In this document: positions 8,945-17,753 of the stretch, in pieces | Layout of the letters: every line of letters starts with the position of its first letter | How positions within the stretch are numbered: the stretch's first letter is position 1 | From: an uncultured Clostridia bacterium | GTDB lineage: Bacteria > Bacillota > Clostridia > TANB77 > CAG-508 | NCBI GenBank assembly: GCA_934162205.1 | Contig: CAKPIA010000009.1 | Location: 1-64,000 of the forward strand | Length of the DNA: 64,000 bases | Reading direction: 5' to 3' | Position numbers and translations under genes: made by a program | The notes under the pieces: model-generated | What the model saw: the letters and a program-made list of their open reading frames with translations, nothing else | The model's database searches: none | Told to the model about the DNA's origin: nothing

Positions 8945-9670
8945 TTATTTTAATTCTACAATAGCATGTAGTTTTGTTTCATCTTCATTTTTTATAGCTA
9001 CTACACATCTTCCATTTTCATTACTATATAAACATTTAATAGTATCACCATATTTTAACTCATGCTTATAATTAATTCTTACATTTTTTAATTCTTCTTT
9101 TTCATAAATTTCTTTTGGTAATGCCTCATAAGCAAAATCTAAATAGTTTAAATTATGAACATGTTTATTTACATCTATATCTGATCTTTTTACAGTATAT
9201 ATTATATTTGAAACATATTCAGTTGGTTCTTTTATTTTTTCCAATTTTTCTTCATTAAATACATTTTTATTATATTCCGGCTTATATTTTTCACCTAATT
9301 CATCATCAATTTTTGTAATATGCTTTGTATTCATATCTATCAAAACCCACTTTGAAGTTCCTACAGCAATCAAATTATTCTTTGAATCATATGCTTCAAA
9401 ATCTCTATATGAATAAAATTTATTATTTTCTCTTACCCATGTTTTTACTGTAACCACTTCGCCATATCCACATCTACTAAAAACTTGAAGTTTCCAATCT
9501 AATATAACCCAAGCAGTTCCATTTTTTTCTAAATCATCTACGCCTTGTCCAACTGTACTAGAATGTAGACTTGCTATTTCTTCCATATAGCCTAATATTG
9601 CCTTATTAGATACCTTATTATTTTTTCCTAAATCTTTAACTACTACTTCATATTTATGTTCAAAAATCAT
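8945..9670 (-). CDS. Acyl-ACP thioesterase (double hotdog)
   Basis: A 241-aa protein of the acyl-ACP thioesterase family, which releases free fatty acids from acyl-carrier protein. Two hotdog halves are visible. The first contains YMEEIASLHSSTVGQG and the segment ending in GTSKWVLIDM. The second contains the DIDVNKHVHNLNYLDFAYEALP stretch, where the family places its Asn/His catalytic residues (DVNKHVNN pattern). AAGGAAG precedes the ATG. It probably heads the operon with upp. Chain-length specificity cannot be told. Confidence 0.9.
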   Translation of the reverse strand: MIFEHKYEVVVKDLGKNNKVSNKAILGYMEEIASLHSSTVGQGVDDLEKNGTAWVILDWKLQVFSRCGYGEVVTVKTWVRENNKFYSYRDFEAYDSKNNLIAVGTSKWVLIDMNTKHITKIDDELGEKYKPEYNKNVFNEEKLEKIKEPTEYVSNIIYTVKRSDIDVNKHVHNLNYLDFAYEALPKEIYEKEELKNVRINYKHELKYGDTIKCLYSNENGRCVVAIKNEDETKLHAIVELK

Positions 9671-9709
9671 TTTATTACTTCCTTTTTTATATTTAAATAT
9701 TCTAAAAAG

Positions 9710-9758
9710 AACTAGTAATCTTTACAAAAATATTACAACAATATAAAGATTACTAGTT
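9710..9758 (-). terminator. Terminator of pgi
   Basis: A perfect 15-bp stem (AACTAGTAATCTTTA / TAAAGATTACTAGTT) with a 19-nt loop is followed on the minus strand by CTTTTTAG, 13 bp past the pgi stop. Confidence 0.85.
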
Positions 9759-9771
9759 TAGCTAAATTATA

Positions 9772-11079
9772 TTAATATCCAGGTTTTTCTAATAATTTAA
9801 ACATATTTTTCTTATATTCTTCTACTCCTGGTTGGTTAAATGGGTTTACTCCTAAAATAAGTCCAGACATTGCACATGCCTTTTCAAAGAAATATATTAA
9901 TTGTCCAATTACTGTTTCGTCTAATCTTTCTAAATTAACTACTATATTAGGAACATCACCTGATACGTGTGCTTCTATAGTACCTTCCATTGCTTTTTTG
10001 TTTACAAAATCTAATTGTTTACCAGCTAAATAATTTAATCCATCTAAATTATCATCATCTGGATTTATTGTTATATTTGAGTTTGGTGTATTTATTGCTA
10101 TAACTGTCTCAAATAAATTTCTTCTTCCTTCTTGTATATATTGTCCCATTGAGTGTAAATCTGTAGTAAAATCTACTCCTGCTGGAAAGATTCCCTTTTG
10201 TTCTTTTCCTTCACTCTCACCATATAATTGTTTCCACCATTCTGTAAAATAATGCATTTTAGGTTCATAATTAACTAATATTTCTGTATTTTTATTTAAT
10301 TTATATAAAATATTTCTAACAACAGCATATTGATAACATTCATTATATTTTAGACTGCTATCAGCATATCTTTCTTGTGCTATTCTTGCACCTTCCATTA
10401 ATTTATCTATATCTATTCCAGCAACTGCAATTGGTAATAATCCAACTGCTGTAAGAACAGAATATCTTCCTCCTATATTATCTGGAATAACAAATTCTTC
10501 ATAGCCTTCTCCGTCTGCTAATGTCTTTAAAGCTCCTTTTTGTTTATCAGTAGTAACATATATTCTACTTCTTGCTTCTTCTATTCCATATTTATTCTCT
10601 AGAATTTCTCTAAAAATTCTAAATGCAATTGCAGGTTCTGTAGTTGTTCCTGATTTAGAAATAACATTTACAGAAAAATCTTTATCTCCTATTAATTCCA
10701 CTAATTCATTTATATAATTAGGGCTTAAGTTATTTCCTGCATATAATATTTGAGGTGTTTTTCTTGTTTTATCTGGTAACATATTATAAAAAGTGCTTGT
10801 TAATGCTTCTATAACAGCTCTTGCTCCTAAATAAGAGCCTCCTATACCTATTACTACTAATATATCTGAGTCATTTTGAATTCTTTCTGCTGATTTTTTT
10901 ATTCTTTCAAATTCCTCTTTGTCATAATTTGTAGGTAATTCTAACCATCCTACAAAATCATTTTCACTGTTTGCTCTATCATGTAATTCTTTATGAATAT
11001 TTTCTACTATTTCTGTATATTCCATTATATTTTTCTTGTTTATTCCAGTGTTGTCTAAATTTAATTTTAAATCAACCAT
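9772..11079 (-). CDS. pgi: Glucose-6-phosphate isomerase
   Basis: A 435-aa glycolytic isomerase interconverting glucose-6-phosphate and fructose-6-phosphate. It carries the PGI segments VVIGIGGSYLGARAVIEAL, VISKSGTTTEPAIAFR (sugar-phosphate binding) and EFVIPDNIGGRYSVLTAVG, and a QGIFPAGVDFTTDLHSMGQ-like stretch. ATG at 11077-11079 (MVDLK) is preferred over an in-frame start 20 codons upstream. AGAGAGGG lies correctly before it, and the longer form would begin inside the promoter-leader region. Confidence 0.95.
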   Translation of the reverse strand: MVDLKLNLDNTGINKKNIMEYTEIVENIHKELHDRANSENDFVGWLELPTNYDKEEFERIKKSAERIQNDSDILVVIGIGGSYLGARAVIEALTSTFYNMLPDKTRKTPQILYAGNNLSPNYINELVELIGDKDFSVNVISKSGTTTEPAIAFRIFREILENKYGIEEARSRIYVTTDKQKGALKTLADGEGYEEFVIPDNIGGRYSVLTAVGLLPIAVAGIDIDKLMEGARIAQERYADSSLKYNECYQYAVVRNILYKLNKNTEILVNYEPKMHYFTEWWKQLYGESEGKEQKGIFPAGVDFTTDLHSMGQYIQEGRRNLFETVIAINTPNSNITINPDDDNLDGLNYLAGKQLDFVNKKAMEGTIEAHVSGDVPNIVVNLERLDETVIGQLIYFFEKACAMSGLILGVNPFNQPGVEEYKKNMFKLLEKPGY

Positions 11080-11110
11080 TTTTTTCCCTCTCTTTTCACA
11101 ATTTGATATA

Positions 11111-11139
11111 ATTATATATAAGATGTATTTTAAATTCAA
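11111..11139 (-). promoter_or_regulatory. Promoter of pgi
   Basis: On the minus strand, TTGAAT (11134-11139) and TATAAT (11111-11116) are separated by 17 bp, in the 71-bp gap between spoIIP and pgi. Its position supports the shorter pgi start. Confidence 0.7.
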
Positions 11140-11150
11140 GAGTTTTTTAT

Positions 11151-12290
11151 TTATTTTAGTACTTCACTAAATACTTTTGATAAATATTTCATACTAGTCA
11201 AACATTGTTCTAGCGTATTTCCAGTAGCTCCAACTTCTATAATATTTGCAGCCTTACCTAAATGTTGATTATATCTAGAGTTCCTTAAAATAATAGGCTT
11301 AAATAAATCTGGATACATTTCTTGTGCTTTATTTTGCACTTTTATTGCAAATTTTAAATTTTGATTCCAATTTGGATGCCACAAACCTCCTCCATTTGAA
11401 CCAATAACAAACATTAGCTGTGCTGCTTTATCTTCACCTATTTTTACTGTAGGAGCATAATCACTATTACTACCGATTGCATCTCTATGTAAATCTATTA
11501 TAATATCTGATTTATTTGTTTTTAATAAATTCTCTACTGTTGAAAGAGATCTATTATATGATCCTGTGTAAGCTGGATAATCATGGTAAGTAGTATCATG
11601 TGTTACATTGTATCCATATTTTTGTAAATAATCTGTTAATTCTTCTCCAACTTTAGCAACAGTATAATTCAAATCTGTTGTTCTATAAGTTCCTGTTGGC
11701 TCATATTGATATTTATCACTTGCAGTATAACTTTCACAAGTATGTGTATGAAAAATCAATATATTTTTTGTATCTATATCTATATCAGGTTTTAACATAT
11801 CTTCCGTCAATTCATAATTAGTTTCATTTTTTATTTTTACATCATTATATTGATTTGTAAATTTATTAGCTAATGGCTTTTCTGTTATTACCTCAGTATT
11901 AACATCTGTTTTTGCATCTTCTTTTTCCTGTTTTGCAACTTCTGTACTTTCCTCTAGATTTTTCATTGTTTTCTTTTCTAATTCTAATTGACTTAATTCT
12001 ACACCTAGAAGTTTTTTTAGATATCCGCTTTCTACTTGATCATCTTCTTCTGCAATTTTATTTATTTCTTTATTTACATTCTTTATGCAGGGAATTGTAG
12101 TATCTAAGCATATTGTATAATTATTATTCAATATAAGTGATAATTTATCATTTAACAATAATTTAAAATCATTATTATCTTTTACACCAGAAAAATATCT
12201 AGTAAGTATAAAAAGCAATATTATTACAAGTGTTATACTTACTAGATATTTTATTATATCTTTTATGTTTATAATTGTAACATTAAACAT
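11151..12290 (-). CDS. spoIIP: Stage II sporulation protein P
   Basis: A 379-aa membrane-anchored peptidoglycan amidase/endopeptidase that acts with SpoIID and SpoIIM during forespore engulfment. A single membrane helix lies at about residues 13-31, then an extracytoplasmic linker with coiled-coil-like Lys/Glu-rich sequence (75-135). The amidase domain runs from about 173. It has HTHTCESY at 181-188 (Zn ligands), DLHRDA at 266-271 and a C-terminal YNQHLGKAANIIEVG. AAGGAG lies 8 bp before the ATG. Presence of this gene implies an endospore former. Confidence 0.95.
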   Translation of the reverse strand: MFNVTIINIKDIIKYLVSITLVIILLFILTRYFSGVKDNNDFKLLLNDKLSLILNNNYTICLDTTIPCIKNVNKEINKIAEEDDQVESGYLKKLLGVELSQLELEKKTMKNLEESTEVAKQEKEDAKTDVNTEVITEKPLANKFTNQYNDVKIKNETNYELTEDMLKPDIDIDTKNILIFHTHTCESYTASDKYQYEPTGTYRTTDLNYTVAKVGEELTDYLQKYGYNVTHDTTYHDYPAYTGSYNRSLSTVENLLKTNKSDIIIDLHRDAIGSNSDYAPTVKIGEDKAAQLMFVIGSNGGGLWHPNWNQNLKFAIKVQNKAQEMYPDLFKPIILRNSRYNQHLGKAANIIEVGATGNTLEQCLTSMKYLSKVFSEVLK

Positions 12291-12365
12291 ATATATACTC
12301 CTTATCTTGTCCTTATATGTATATATATGTTTTAAGTTTTAAAAATATTCTTAATATTAAAATAC

Positions 12366-13013
12366 TTAATATAATTTTGGCTTTAATTCTAAATAAATAG
12401 GCTTTTCATCACCAATCATTGTAGATTTTCCGTGTCCTGGATATACAATTGTATCATCTGGTAATATTAAAAGTTTATTTGTTATTGAGTTCATTATATC
12501 TTCTATACTTCCTGTTGGTAAATCTGTTCTTCCCCATGTTCCTCTAAATAATGTATCACCAGAAAATAATAGTTTTTCTTCTTCACAATACAAACTTGTT
12601 CCACCTATTGTGTGACCAGGTGTATGAATTATTTTAAACTCTAAATCTCCTAAGTGTAATAAATCTCCATCATCAACTCTTGAATCAGCTTCTAATTCAA
12701 TTTTGTCCATACCAATATATGTGGTTAAATTAATTTTTTCATCATTTAGTCCTTCTGCATCATATCTATGAATTAAAATTTTTCCACCACATCTATTTTT
12801 TAATTCATTCACTCCCCCTATGTGGTCACCATGACAATGTGTAATATAAATATATTTTAATTTTCCTTTTAAAATGTCAATCATTTCTACTATTTTATCA
12901 ACGTCACCAGCAGGGTCAATAACCATAGTTTCGGTTGATTTTTCATCAAAAACAATATAACAATTAGTTGGATCTCCAATCCAAGTTTCTATCTTTAGTT
13001 CTTTTAAAATCAT
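12366..13013 (-). CDS. MBL-fold metallo-hydrolase (glyoxalase II-like)
   Basis: A 215-aa metallo-beta-lactamase-fold hydrolase. The metal site is THCHGDH at residues 58-64, with later ligands in HTPGHTIGG, FSGDTLF and YPGHGKST. The compact form resembles the YcbL/glyoxalase II-like group that hydrolyses thioesters such as S-lactoylglutathione; the real substrate is not evident. ATG at 13011-13013 is chosen rather than the ATG three codons earlier because AAGGGA fits the later one. It starts just after the rel stop and likely shares its transcript. Confidence 0.88.
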   Translation of the reverse strand: MILKELKIETWIGDPTNCYIVFDEKSTETMVIDPAGDVDKIVEMIDILKGKLKYIYITHCHGDHIGGVNELKNRCGGKILIHRYDAEGLNDEKINLTTYIGMDKIELEADSRVDDGDLLHLGDLEFKIIHTPGHTIGGTSLYCEEEKLLFSGDTLFRGTWGRTDLPTGSIEDIMNSITNKLLILPDDTIVYPGHGKSTMIGDEKPIYLELKPKLY

Positions 13014-13026
13014 TTTTATCATTCCC

Positions 13027-14736
13027 TTATTTTTTTCTTTTTACTTCATATACACTTTCAACTTTTCTTACAGCTCTTATTAATTTATTCATTTCGTCTA
13101 AATTTTCTATTTCAACATTTATGTTTATTACAGCTATATTTTGTTTTGTTGTTTTTGTATTAACTCCCATAAGTTTAGCTTTTGTTGTTCCTATTTCTTT
13201 TAATATATCTGCTAATAGACCTGCCCTATCATTTGAATAAATTTCAATATCTGCTGTATATGCAGCTTTTTGCTGATTATACCATTCAACATCTATCATT
13301 CTATTTTCTTCTGATAACAAGTCTTTAACATTTACACAATCTTTTCTATGAACAGATACTCCTCTTCCCTTTGTTATATATCCAACAATTTCATCACCTG
13401 GAAGAGGGTTACAACATTTAGAAAGTTTTACTAAACAATTATCTATTCCTTTTACTATAATTCCAGAATTTGAAATACTAGGCTTTTTAGGTTTTTGTTT
13501 TGATAATTCTTCTATTTTTTGTTCAATGTTTTCTTCGTTATGCTCTTTTCTATATTCTATAAGCATTCTAGCAATAATTTTTACAGGAGAAATTGCACCA
13601 AATCCAACAGATGCATACATTTCTTCTAAATTCTTATATTTATATCTTTCAAGCATTGGCTCAATATACTCGCCTTTAAACAATTCAACATAAGGAATCC
13701 CTATTCTTTTAATTTCTTTTTCTATTAAGTCTTTTCCTCTTTCAATATTCTCTGATTTTTCAGCTTTTTTAAACCAAGATAATATTTTATTTTTTGCACT
13801 ACTACTTTTTACAAACTTAAGCCAATCTCTACTTGGTCCCTTTGAATTGTCAGATGTTATTATTTCTACTATATCTCCTGTCTTTAAAGGTGTTATTATA
13901 GGCATCATTTTACTATTTATTTTACATCCTGTCATATGATGTCCAATTTCTGCATGTATACTATATGCAAAATCTATTGATGTTGCACCTCTTGGCAATA
14001 CTTTTATTGCTCCTTTAGGTGTAAATACATAAACTTCATCTTCAAAAAGTTCAGTTTTTAATGTTTCTAAAAATTGTTGAGGGTCTTGCATATCTTTTTG
14101 CCATTCTAATGTTTCTCTAAGCCATGCTAATTTATCTTCTTCTACTTTTACTGATTGTTTTTTACCAAAATAACTCGCTTCCTTATATGCCCAATGTGCA
14201 GCAATACCAAATTCTGCAATTCTATGCATATCCCATGTACGTATTTGAACTTCAAATGGCGTACCTTTTTCACCTAGTAATGTTGTATGAATCGATTGAT
14301 ACATATTAGGTTTTGGAACAGCAATATAATCTTTAAATCTTCCTGGCATAGGACTATATAATTCATGAACCACTCCTAATGCAGCATAACAATCTTTTAC
14401 AGAATTAACTAAAATTCTTAATGCAAATAAATCATATATTTGATCTAATGTTTTATTATCTCTTTGCATTTTTCTATATATACTATATAAATGTTTTGCT
14501 CTTCCTGTAACTTCAGCATCAATTCTTTGTTTTTTTAGTTCTACTCTTATATCTGCCATTATTTTTTCTATAAATTTTAGTCTTTCTTCTCTCTTTTTAT
14601 TTATACCTTCTACTAACTCTCTATATTCTTCTGGATATAAATATTTAAAAGATAAATCTTCTAATTCCCATTTTATAGAATAAACCCCGTAATCTATTTG
14701 CAAGTGGTGCATATAATTCCATAGTTTCTTTTGCAT
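13027..14736 (-). CDS. rel: Rel (p)ppGpp synthetase/hydrolase, C-terminal frame (synthetase-TGS-ACT)
   Basis: This open frame holds all of Rel downstream of the HD domain. In order these are the synthetase domain (GRAKHLYSIYRKM, DLFALRI, GRFKDYIAVPKPNMYQSIH), TGS domain (DEVYVFTPKGAIKVLPRGAT), a Cys-containing zinc-finger-like region (LSKCCNPLPGDEIVGYITKGRG) and a C-terminal ACT domain. True homology begins at G-V-Y-S-I-K-W-E-L-E, just after base 14689. No ribosome binding site precedes the ATG at 14736, so it is not a separate gene. Skipping C14689 joins it to the upstream frame and gives 732 aa, the usual Rel length (179 residues from the first frame, 553 from this one). Confidence 0.9.
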   Translation of the reverse strand: MQKKLWNYMHHLQIDYGVYSIKWELEDLSFKYLYPEEYRELVEGINKKREERLKFIEKIMADIRVELKKQRIDAEVTGRAKHLYSIYRKMQRDNKTLDQIYDLFALRILVNSVKDCYAALGVVHELYSPMPGRFKDYIAVPKPNMYQSIHTTLLGEKGTPFEVQIRTWDMHRIAEFGIAAHWAYKEASYFGKKQSVKVEEDKLAWLRETLEWQKDMQDPQQFLETLKTELFEDEVYVFTPKGAIKVLPRGATSIDFAYSIHAEIGHHMTGCKINSKMMPIITPLKTGDIVEIITSDNSKGPSRDWLKFVKSSSAKNKILSWFKKAEKSENIERGKDLIEKEIKRIGIPYVELFKGEYIEPMLERYKYKNLEEMYASVGFGAISPVKIIARMLIEYRKEHNEENIEQKIEELSKQKPKKPSISNSGIIVKGIDNCLVKLSKCCNPLPGDEIVGYITKGRGVSVHRKDCVNVKDLLSEENRMIDVEWYNQQKAAYTADIEIYSNDRAGLLADILKEIGTTKAKLMGVNTKTTKQNIAVININVEIENLDEMNKLIRAVRKVESVYEVKRKK

Positions 14737-15226
14737 TAGCTATTTGTCTATCTCTTTTTAAATATTTTAATGTTCTCATATTATGAAGTCTATCAGCTAA
14801 TTTTATTAATATTACTCTTATATCTTTTCCCATTGCAAGAAACATTTTTCTATAATCTTCAACTTGTTTTTCTTCAACTGTTTCAAATTGCATTTCTCCA
14901 AGTTTAGTAACACCTGCAACCATTTCTGCAATTTCGTCACCAAATTCTTTTCTTAAATCCGCATCTGTAACATCTGTATCTTCTACAACATCATGTAAAA
15001 GTGCTGCACAAATTGTGCTATCATCTAATCCTATATCTGCTAAAATATATGCAACGTTTAAAGGATGAATTATATATGGTTCTCCTGATCTTCTGCATTG
15101 ATCTCCATGATGTCCTAAAGCATAATTGTATGCTTTCATTATTAATTTTGTATCCACTCTTTTTGTTTTTTCTTTCTTTTTTGCTATAACATCTCCAATT
15201 GTAATCTCTTTGTTTTCTTCTTGCAT
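14645..15226 (-). CDS. rel: Rel, N-terminal frame (HD hydrolase part)
   Basis: This frame encodes the N-terminal 179 residues of Rel and then runs 14 residues out of register to a stop. The ppGpp-hydrolase HD domain is complete: YNYALGHHGDQCRRSGEPYIIHPLNVA, then AALLHDVVEDTDV and KLADRLHNMRTLKYL, ending with MELYAPLANRL. AAGGGGTGG precedes ATG 15226, which lies 26 bp after recJ. If no frameshift occurred the cell would make an HD-only protein. Whether the interruption is programmed recoding, mutation or sequencing error cannot be decided here, but the same signature in tsaD favours recoding. Confidence 0.9.
   Translation of the reverse strand: MQEENKEITIGDVIAKKKEKTKRVDTKLIMKAYNYALGHHGDQCRRSGEPYIIHPLNVAYILADIGLDDSTICAALLHDVVEDTDVTDADLRKEFGDEIAEMVAGVTKLGEMQFETVEEKQVEDYRKMFLAMGKDIRVILIKLADRLHNMRTLKYLKRDRQIANAKETMELYAPLANRLRGLFYKMGIRRFIF
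14687..14689 (-). other. +1 frameshift site in rel (TTA-CGG-G)
   Basis: In the first frame the codons read GCA AAT AGA TTA CGG GGT. Family sequences need A-N-R-L-G-V/I here, which is obtained by ignoring the C at 14689 (TTA, then GGG GTT TAT). The in-frame CGG is otherwise absent from the native-looking genes. The tsaD interruption has the same form. Confidence 0.75.
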
Positions 15227-15252
15227 TAAACCACCCCTTTATTGACACTTTT

Positions 15253-16941
15253 CTATATTGATTTCATAATATCTTTTAAATTAATTTGTAAATTATCAAC
15301 ACCGTTGAATGTATTAATTTCTAATACTCCAACAACATCAACTTTATCTCCAATTAAATAATCATTAACTAAATATCCCATATTAAATCCTATTGCATTT
15401 ATTATATTATTATTGTCTTTTAATGTTAATTTTAAATGCTTTCCTTCTGATAATGCACGTATAGAATTTATTTTTAAATTTCTATATGCAAATAATGGCA
15501 TTTTATTACCTTCCCCAAAAGGTTCTAAAGCACTTAAGCTTTCAACAATATCTTTATTAATATTATTTAAATCTATTTCTGCATCTATATTAATAATTGG
15601 AACTATATCTTTTATATTACTTTCTTCTGCTATTTTTTCTATATCATTTTCAAATTTATCCAAATTATCCTTTTTTACAGTAACACCAATTGCCATAGCA
15701 TGTCCACCAAATTTTTCTAGGCTGTTACTACATTTATTTAAAGCCTCATGTAAATCAAATCCAGGTATACTTCTTCCTGATCCCTTTCCAATATCATCTT
15801 CGAAACATAATAAAATACTTGGTTTAAAGTATAAATCTGTTATTTTAGATGCAACAATACCAATCACACCATGATGCCATCCATTACCACCAACTACTAT
15901 AACATTATTATTATCTAAATGCTCATTTTCTATTTTCGCTAGTGCTTCATTATATATGTTTCTTTCAATTTCTTGTCTTTTTGTATTATACCCATTTAGT
16001 TTTTTTACTAAATCATTTACTTCCACTATGTTTTTAGATAAAAACAATGCCAATGCATCTTCTTGATATCCCATTCTTCCAGATGCATTAATTCTTGGTG
16101 CTATACCAAAAGAAACAGTATTTGAATCTATTTTATTATAGCCAGATGCTTGTAATAATGCTTTTAATCCTATATTTTTAGTTTGTTGTACTAATCTTAA
16201 TCCTAATTTTGTAATAACTCTATTTTCGTCTACTAATGGAACTATATCTGATATTGTACCAACGCAAACAATATCTAAAAATTTTAAATATTCTTTTTCT
16301 TCTAATCCTAATCTAATTGAAATTGCTTGTGATAATTTGAATGCAACACCTACACCAGCCAATTCTCTGAATGGATATTTGTTATCTTTTCTTTTTGCAT
16401 CAATTACAGCAAATGCTTTTGGTAGTTCTTCTACTGGTTCATGGTGATCTGTTATTATTGTTTGTATTCCTAAACTATTTGCATAATCAATTTCCTCTAT
16501 TGCAGAAATACCACAATCTACTGTTATCATTAAATCATATTTTTTACTTGCAATTTCTTCTAATGCAGGTTTATTTAATCCATATCCTTCTTCAAGTCTA
16601 TTTGGAATATATTGATCAACTTGTAAACCTCTTTCTTCTAAAAAGCTTTTTAATACAGTTATACTTGTTATTCCATCAACATCATAATCTCCATATATTA
16701 CTATTTTTTCTTTATTTTTTATTGCAGTTACTATTCTATCTACAGCTTTTTCCATATCTGGCAACAAATATGGATCATGGAAGTCATTTCTAGTTGGATT
16801 TAAAAATATACGTATATCTTCATCTTTAATGATATTTCTATTTACTAATATAGTAGCTAATAATTTGCTTATATTATATTTATTTGATAATTCTTCTACT
16901 TTTTCCTCGTCGCACTCACAAAATTGCCATTTTTTATTCAT
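15253..16941 (-). CDS. recJ: Single-stranded-DNA-specific exonuclease RecJ
   Basis: A 562-aa 5'-3' exonuclease acting on single-stranded DNA in recombinational and mismatch repair. The DHH phosphoesterase domain shows GDYDVDG at 84-90, TVDCG near 140-144 and TDHH at 164-167. DHHA1-type elements (RINASGRMG, GGNGWHHGVIGIVASK, GSGRSIPGFDLHEAL, GGHAMAIG) and an OB-fold-like C-terminus follow. AGGAGAG precedes the ATG. It lies directly upstream of rel, an arrangement that fits cotranscription. Confidence 0.96.
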   Translation of the reverse strand: MNKKWQFCECDEEKVEELSNKYNISKLLATILVNRNIIKDEDIRIFLNPTRNDFHDPYLLPDMEKAVDRIVTAIKNKEKIVIYGDYDVDGITSITVLKSFLEERGLQVDQYIPNRLEEGYGLNKPALEEIASKKYDLMITVDCGISAIEEIDYANSLGIQTIITDHHEPVEELPKAFAVIDAKRKDNKYPFRELAGVGVAFKLSQAISIRLGLEEKEYLKFLDIVCVGTISDIVPLVDENRVITKLGLRLVQQTKNIGLKALLQASGYNKIDSNTVSFGIAPRINASGRMGYQEDALALFLSKNIVEVNDLVKKLNGYNTKRQEIERNIYNEALAKIENEHLDNNNVIVVGGNGWHHGVIGIVASKITDLYFKPSILLCFEDDIGKGSGRSIPGFDLHEALNKCSNSLEKFGGHAMAIGVTVKKDNLDKFENDIEKIAEESNIKDIVPIINIDAEIDLNNINKDIVESLSALEPFGEGNKMPLFAYRNLKINSIRALSEGKHLKLTLKDNNNIINAIGFNMGYLVNDYLIGDKVDVVGVLEINTFNGVDNLQINLKDIMKSI

Positions 16942-17045
16942 TTTTCTCTCCTATTATTACATTTTCTACATTGTATAATAAATTTTTTGCTTTTTAAATA
17001 CTTTTTTAGTATTTTTATAAAATTTATTAAAAAAACTTTATAAAA

Positions 17046-17093
17046 AAATTGAGCAAATTTACTCAATTTTATTCGAGAATTTTTGCTCAATTT
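17046..17093 (-). terminator. Terminator after the lytic transglycosylase gene, with alternative pairing
   Basis: AAATTGAGCAAA pairs with TTTGCTCAATTT (12 bp), followed on the minus strand by a long T-tract. The central CTCAATTT at 17062-17069 can instead pair with the distal AAATTGAG, so two mutually exclusive hairpins are possible. Whether that matters for recJ expression is unknown. Confidence 0.75.
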
Positions 17094-17119
17094 CTTTATA
17101 TTATTTAAACTATTTTTAT

Positions 17120-17150
17120 GTTGTCAAAAAACTACGTCCCCATTGACAAC
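17120..17150 (-). repeat. 31-bp hairpin repeat, copy 2
   Basis: Arms GTTGTCAA / TTGACAAC around ACTACGTCCCCA. It directly abuts the stop codon of the lytic transglycosylase gene (no gap) and precedes its terminator. Confidence 0.92.
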
Positions 17151-17714
17151 CTAATTATATAATTGTTTGTAAATTTTATAGTCTCTTAGTATTTTTCTAA
17201 CATAATTATTTGTTTCTTTGTAAGGTATGTTTTCTACGTCTGATCCGTCTTTTTTTATAATTCCTTTTTCTATCCAATTGTCTACATTTCCTGTACCAGC
17301 ATTATATGCAGATAATGCAACCTCTATATTATTGTATTTTTCTATTAAATTTGAAATATATTTGACACCTAAATTAATATTAATATCAATATTTTTTAAG
17401 TTTTCTTCATTACAATCTACATTTATTGTTTTTCCAAGTTGTATTGCAGTTGTTGGCATAAGTTGCATTAATCCAGTTGCACCTTTATTAGAAACTGCAT
17501 TTTCATTAAAATTACTCTCTGCTTTTATTATTGCATATATTAAATTTTTATCTACACTATATTGCTCTGAATATTTCGAAACATATTCCTCATATTTTAT
17601 TGGATAAATATTTTTTAAAATTCTATCTTGAACTTTAAATACTCCAAATAAAATATAAGATATTATTATTAATATTACTAATATAAATAATAATTTTTTT
17701 AATATTTTTAGCAC
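17151..17714 (-). CDS. Membrane-anchored lytic murein transglycosylase (SLT domain)
   Basis: A 187-aa peptidoglycan lytic transglycosylase. A membrane anchor lies at about residues 8-26 and the goose-lysozyme-like SLT domain at about 48-185. The catalytic Glu is E66 in IKAESNFN, followed by GATGLMQLMP at 78-87 and ALSAYNAGTGNVDNW. The start is set at GTG 17712-17714 because AAGGAG lies 9 bp before it. The longer TTG reading, which nearly touches polA, has no ribosome binding site. It follows polA and is likely cotranscribed with it. Confidence 0.88.
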   Translation of the reverse strand: MLKILKKLLFILVILIIISYILFGVFKVQDRILKNIYPIKYEEYVSKYSEQYSVDKNLIYAIIKAESNFNENAVSNKGATGLMQLMPTTAIQLGKTINVDCNEENLKNIDININLGVKYISNLIEKYNNIEVALSAYNAGTGNVDNWIEKGIIKKDGSDVENIPYKETNNYVRKILRDYKIYKQLYN

Positions 17715-17753
17715 AATTATTCTCTCCTTCTTGCTTAATCTGTTGTACAATTT

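Noticed and set aside
13027..15226. Two separate alarmone genes (an HD-only hydrolase and a synthetase)
   Set aside because: The downstream frame has no ribosome binding site at its first ATG, and homology is continuous across base 14689, so one gene with a frameshift is the better reading.
17715..17750. TTG start for the lytic transglycosylase gene
   Set aside because: No ribosome binding site precedes it, while AAGGAG lies 9 bp before the GTG at 17712-17714.
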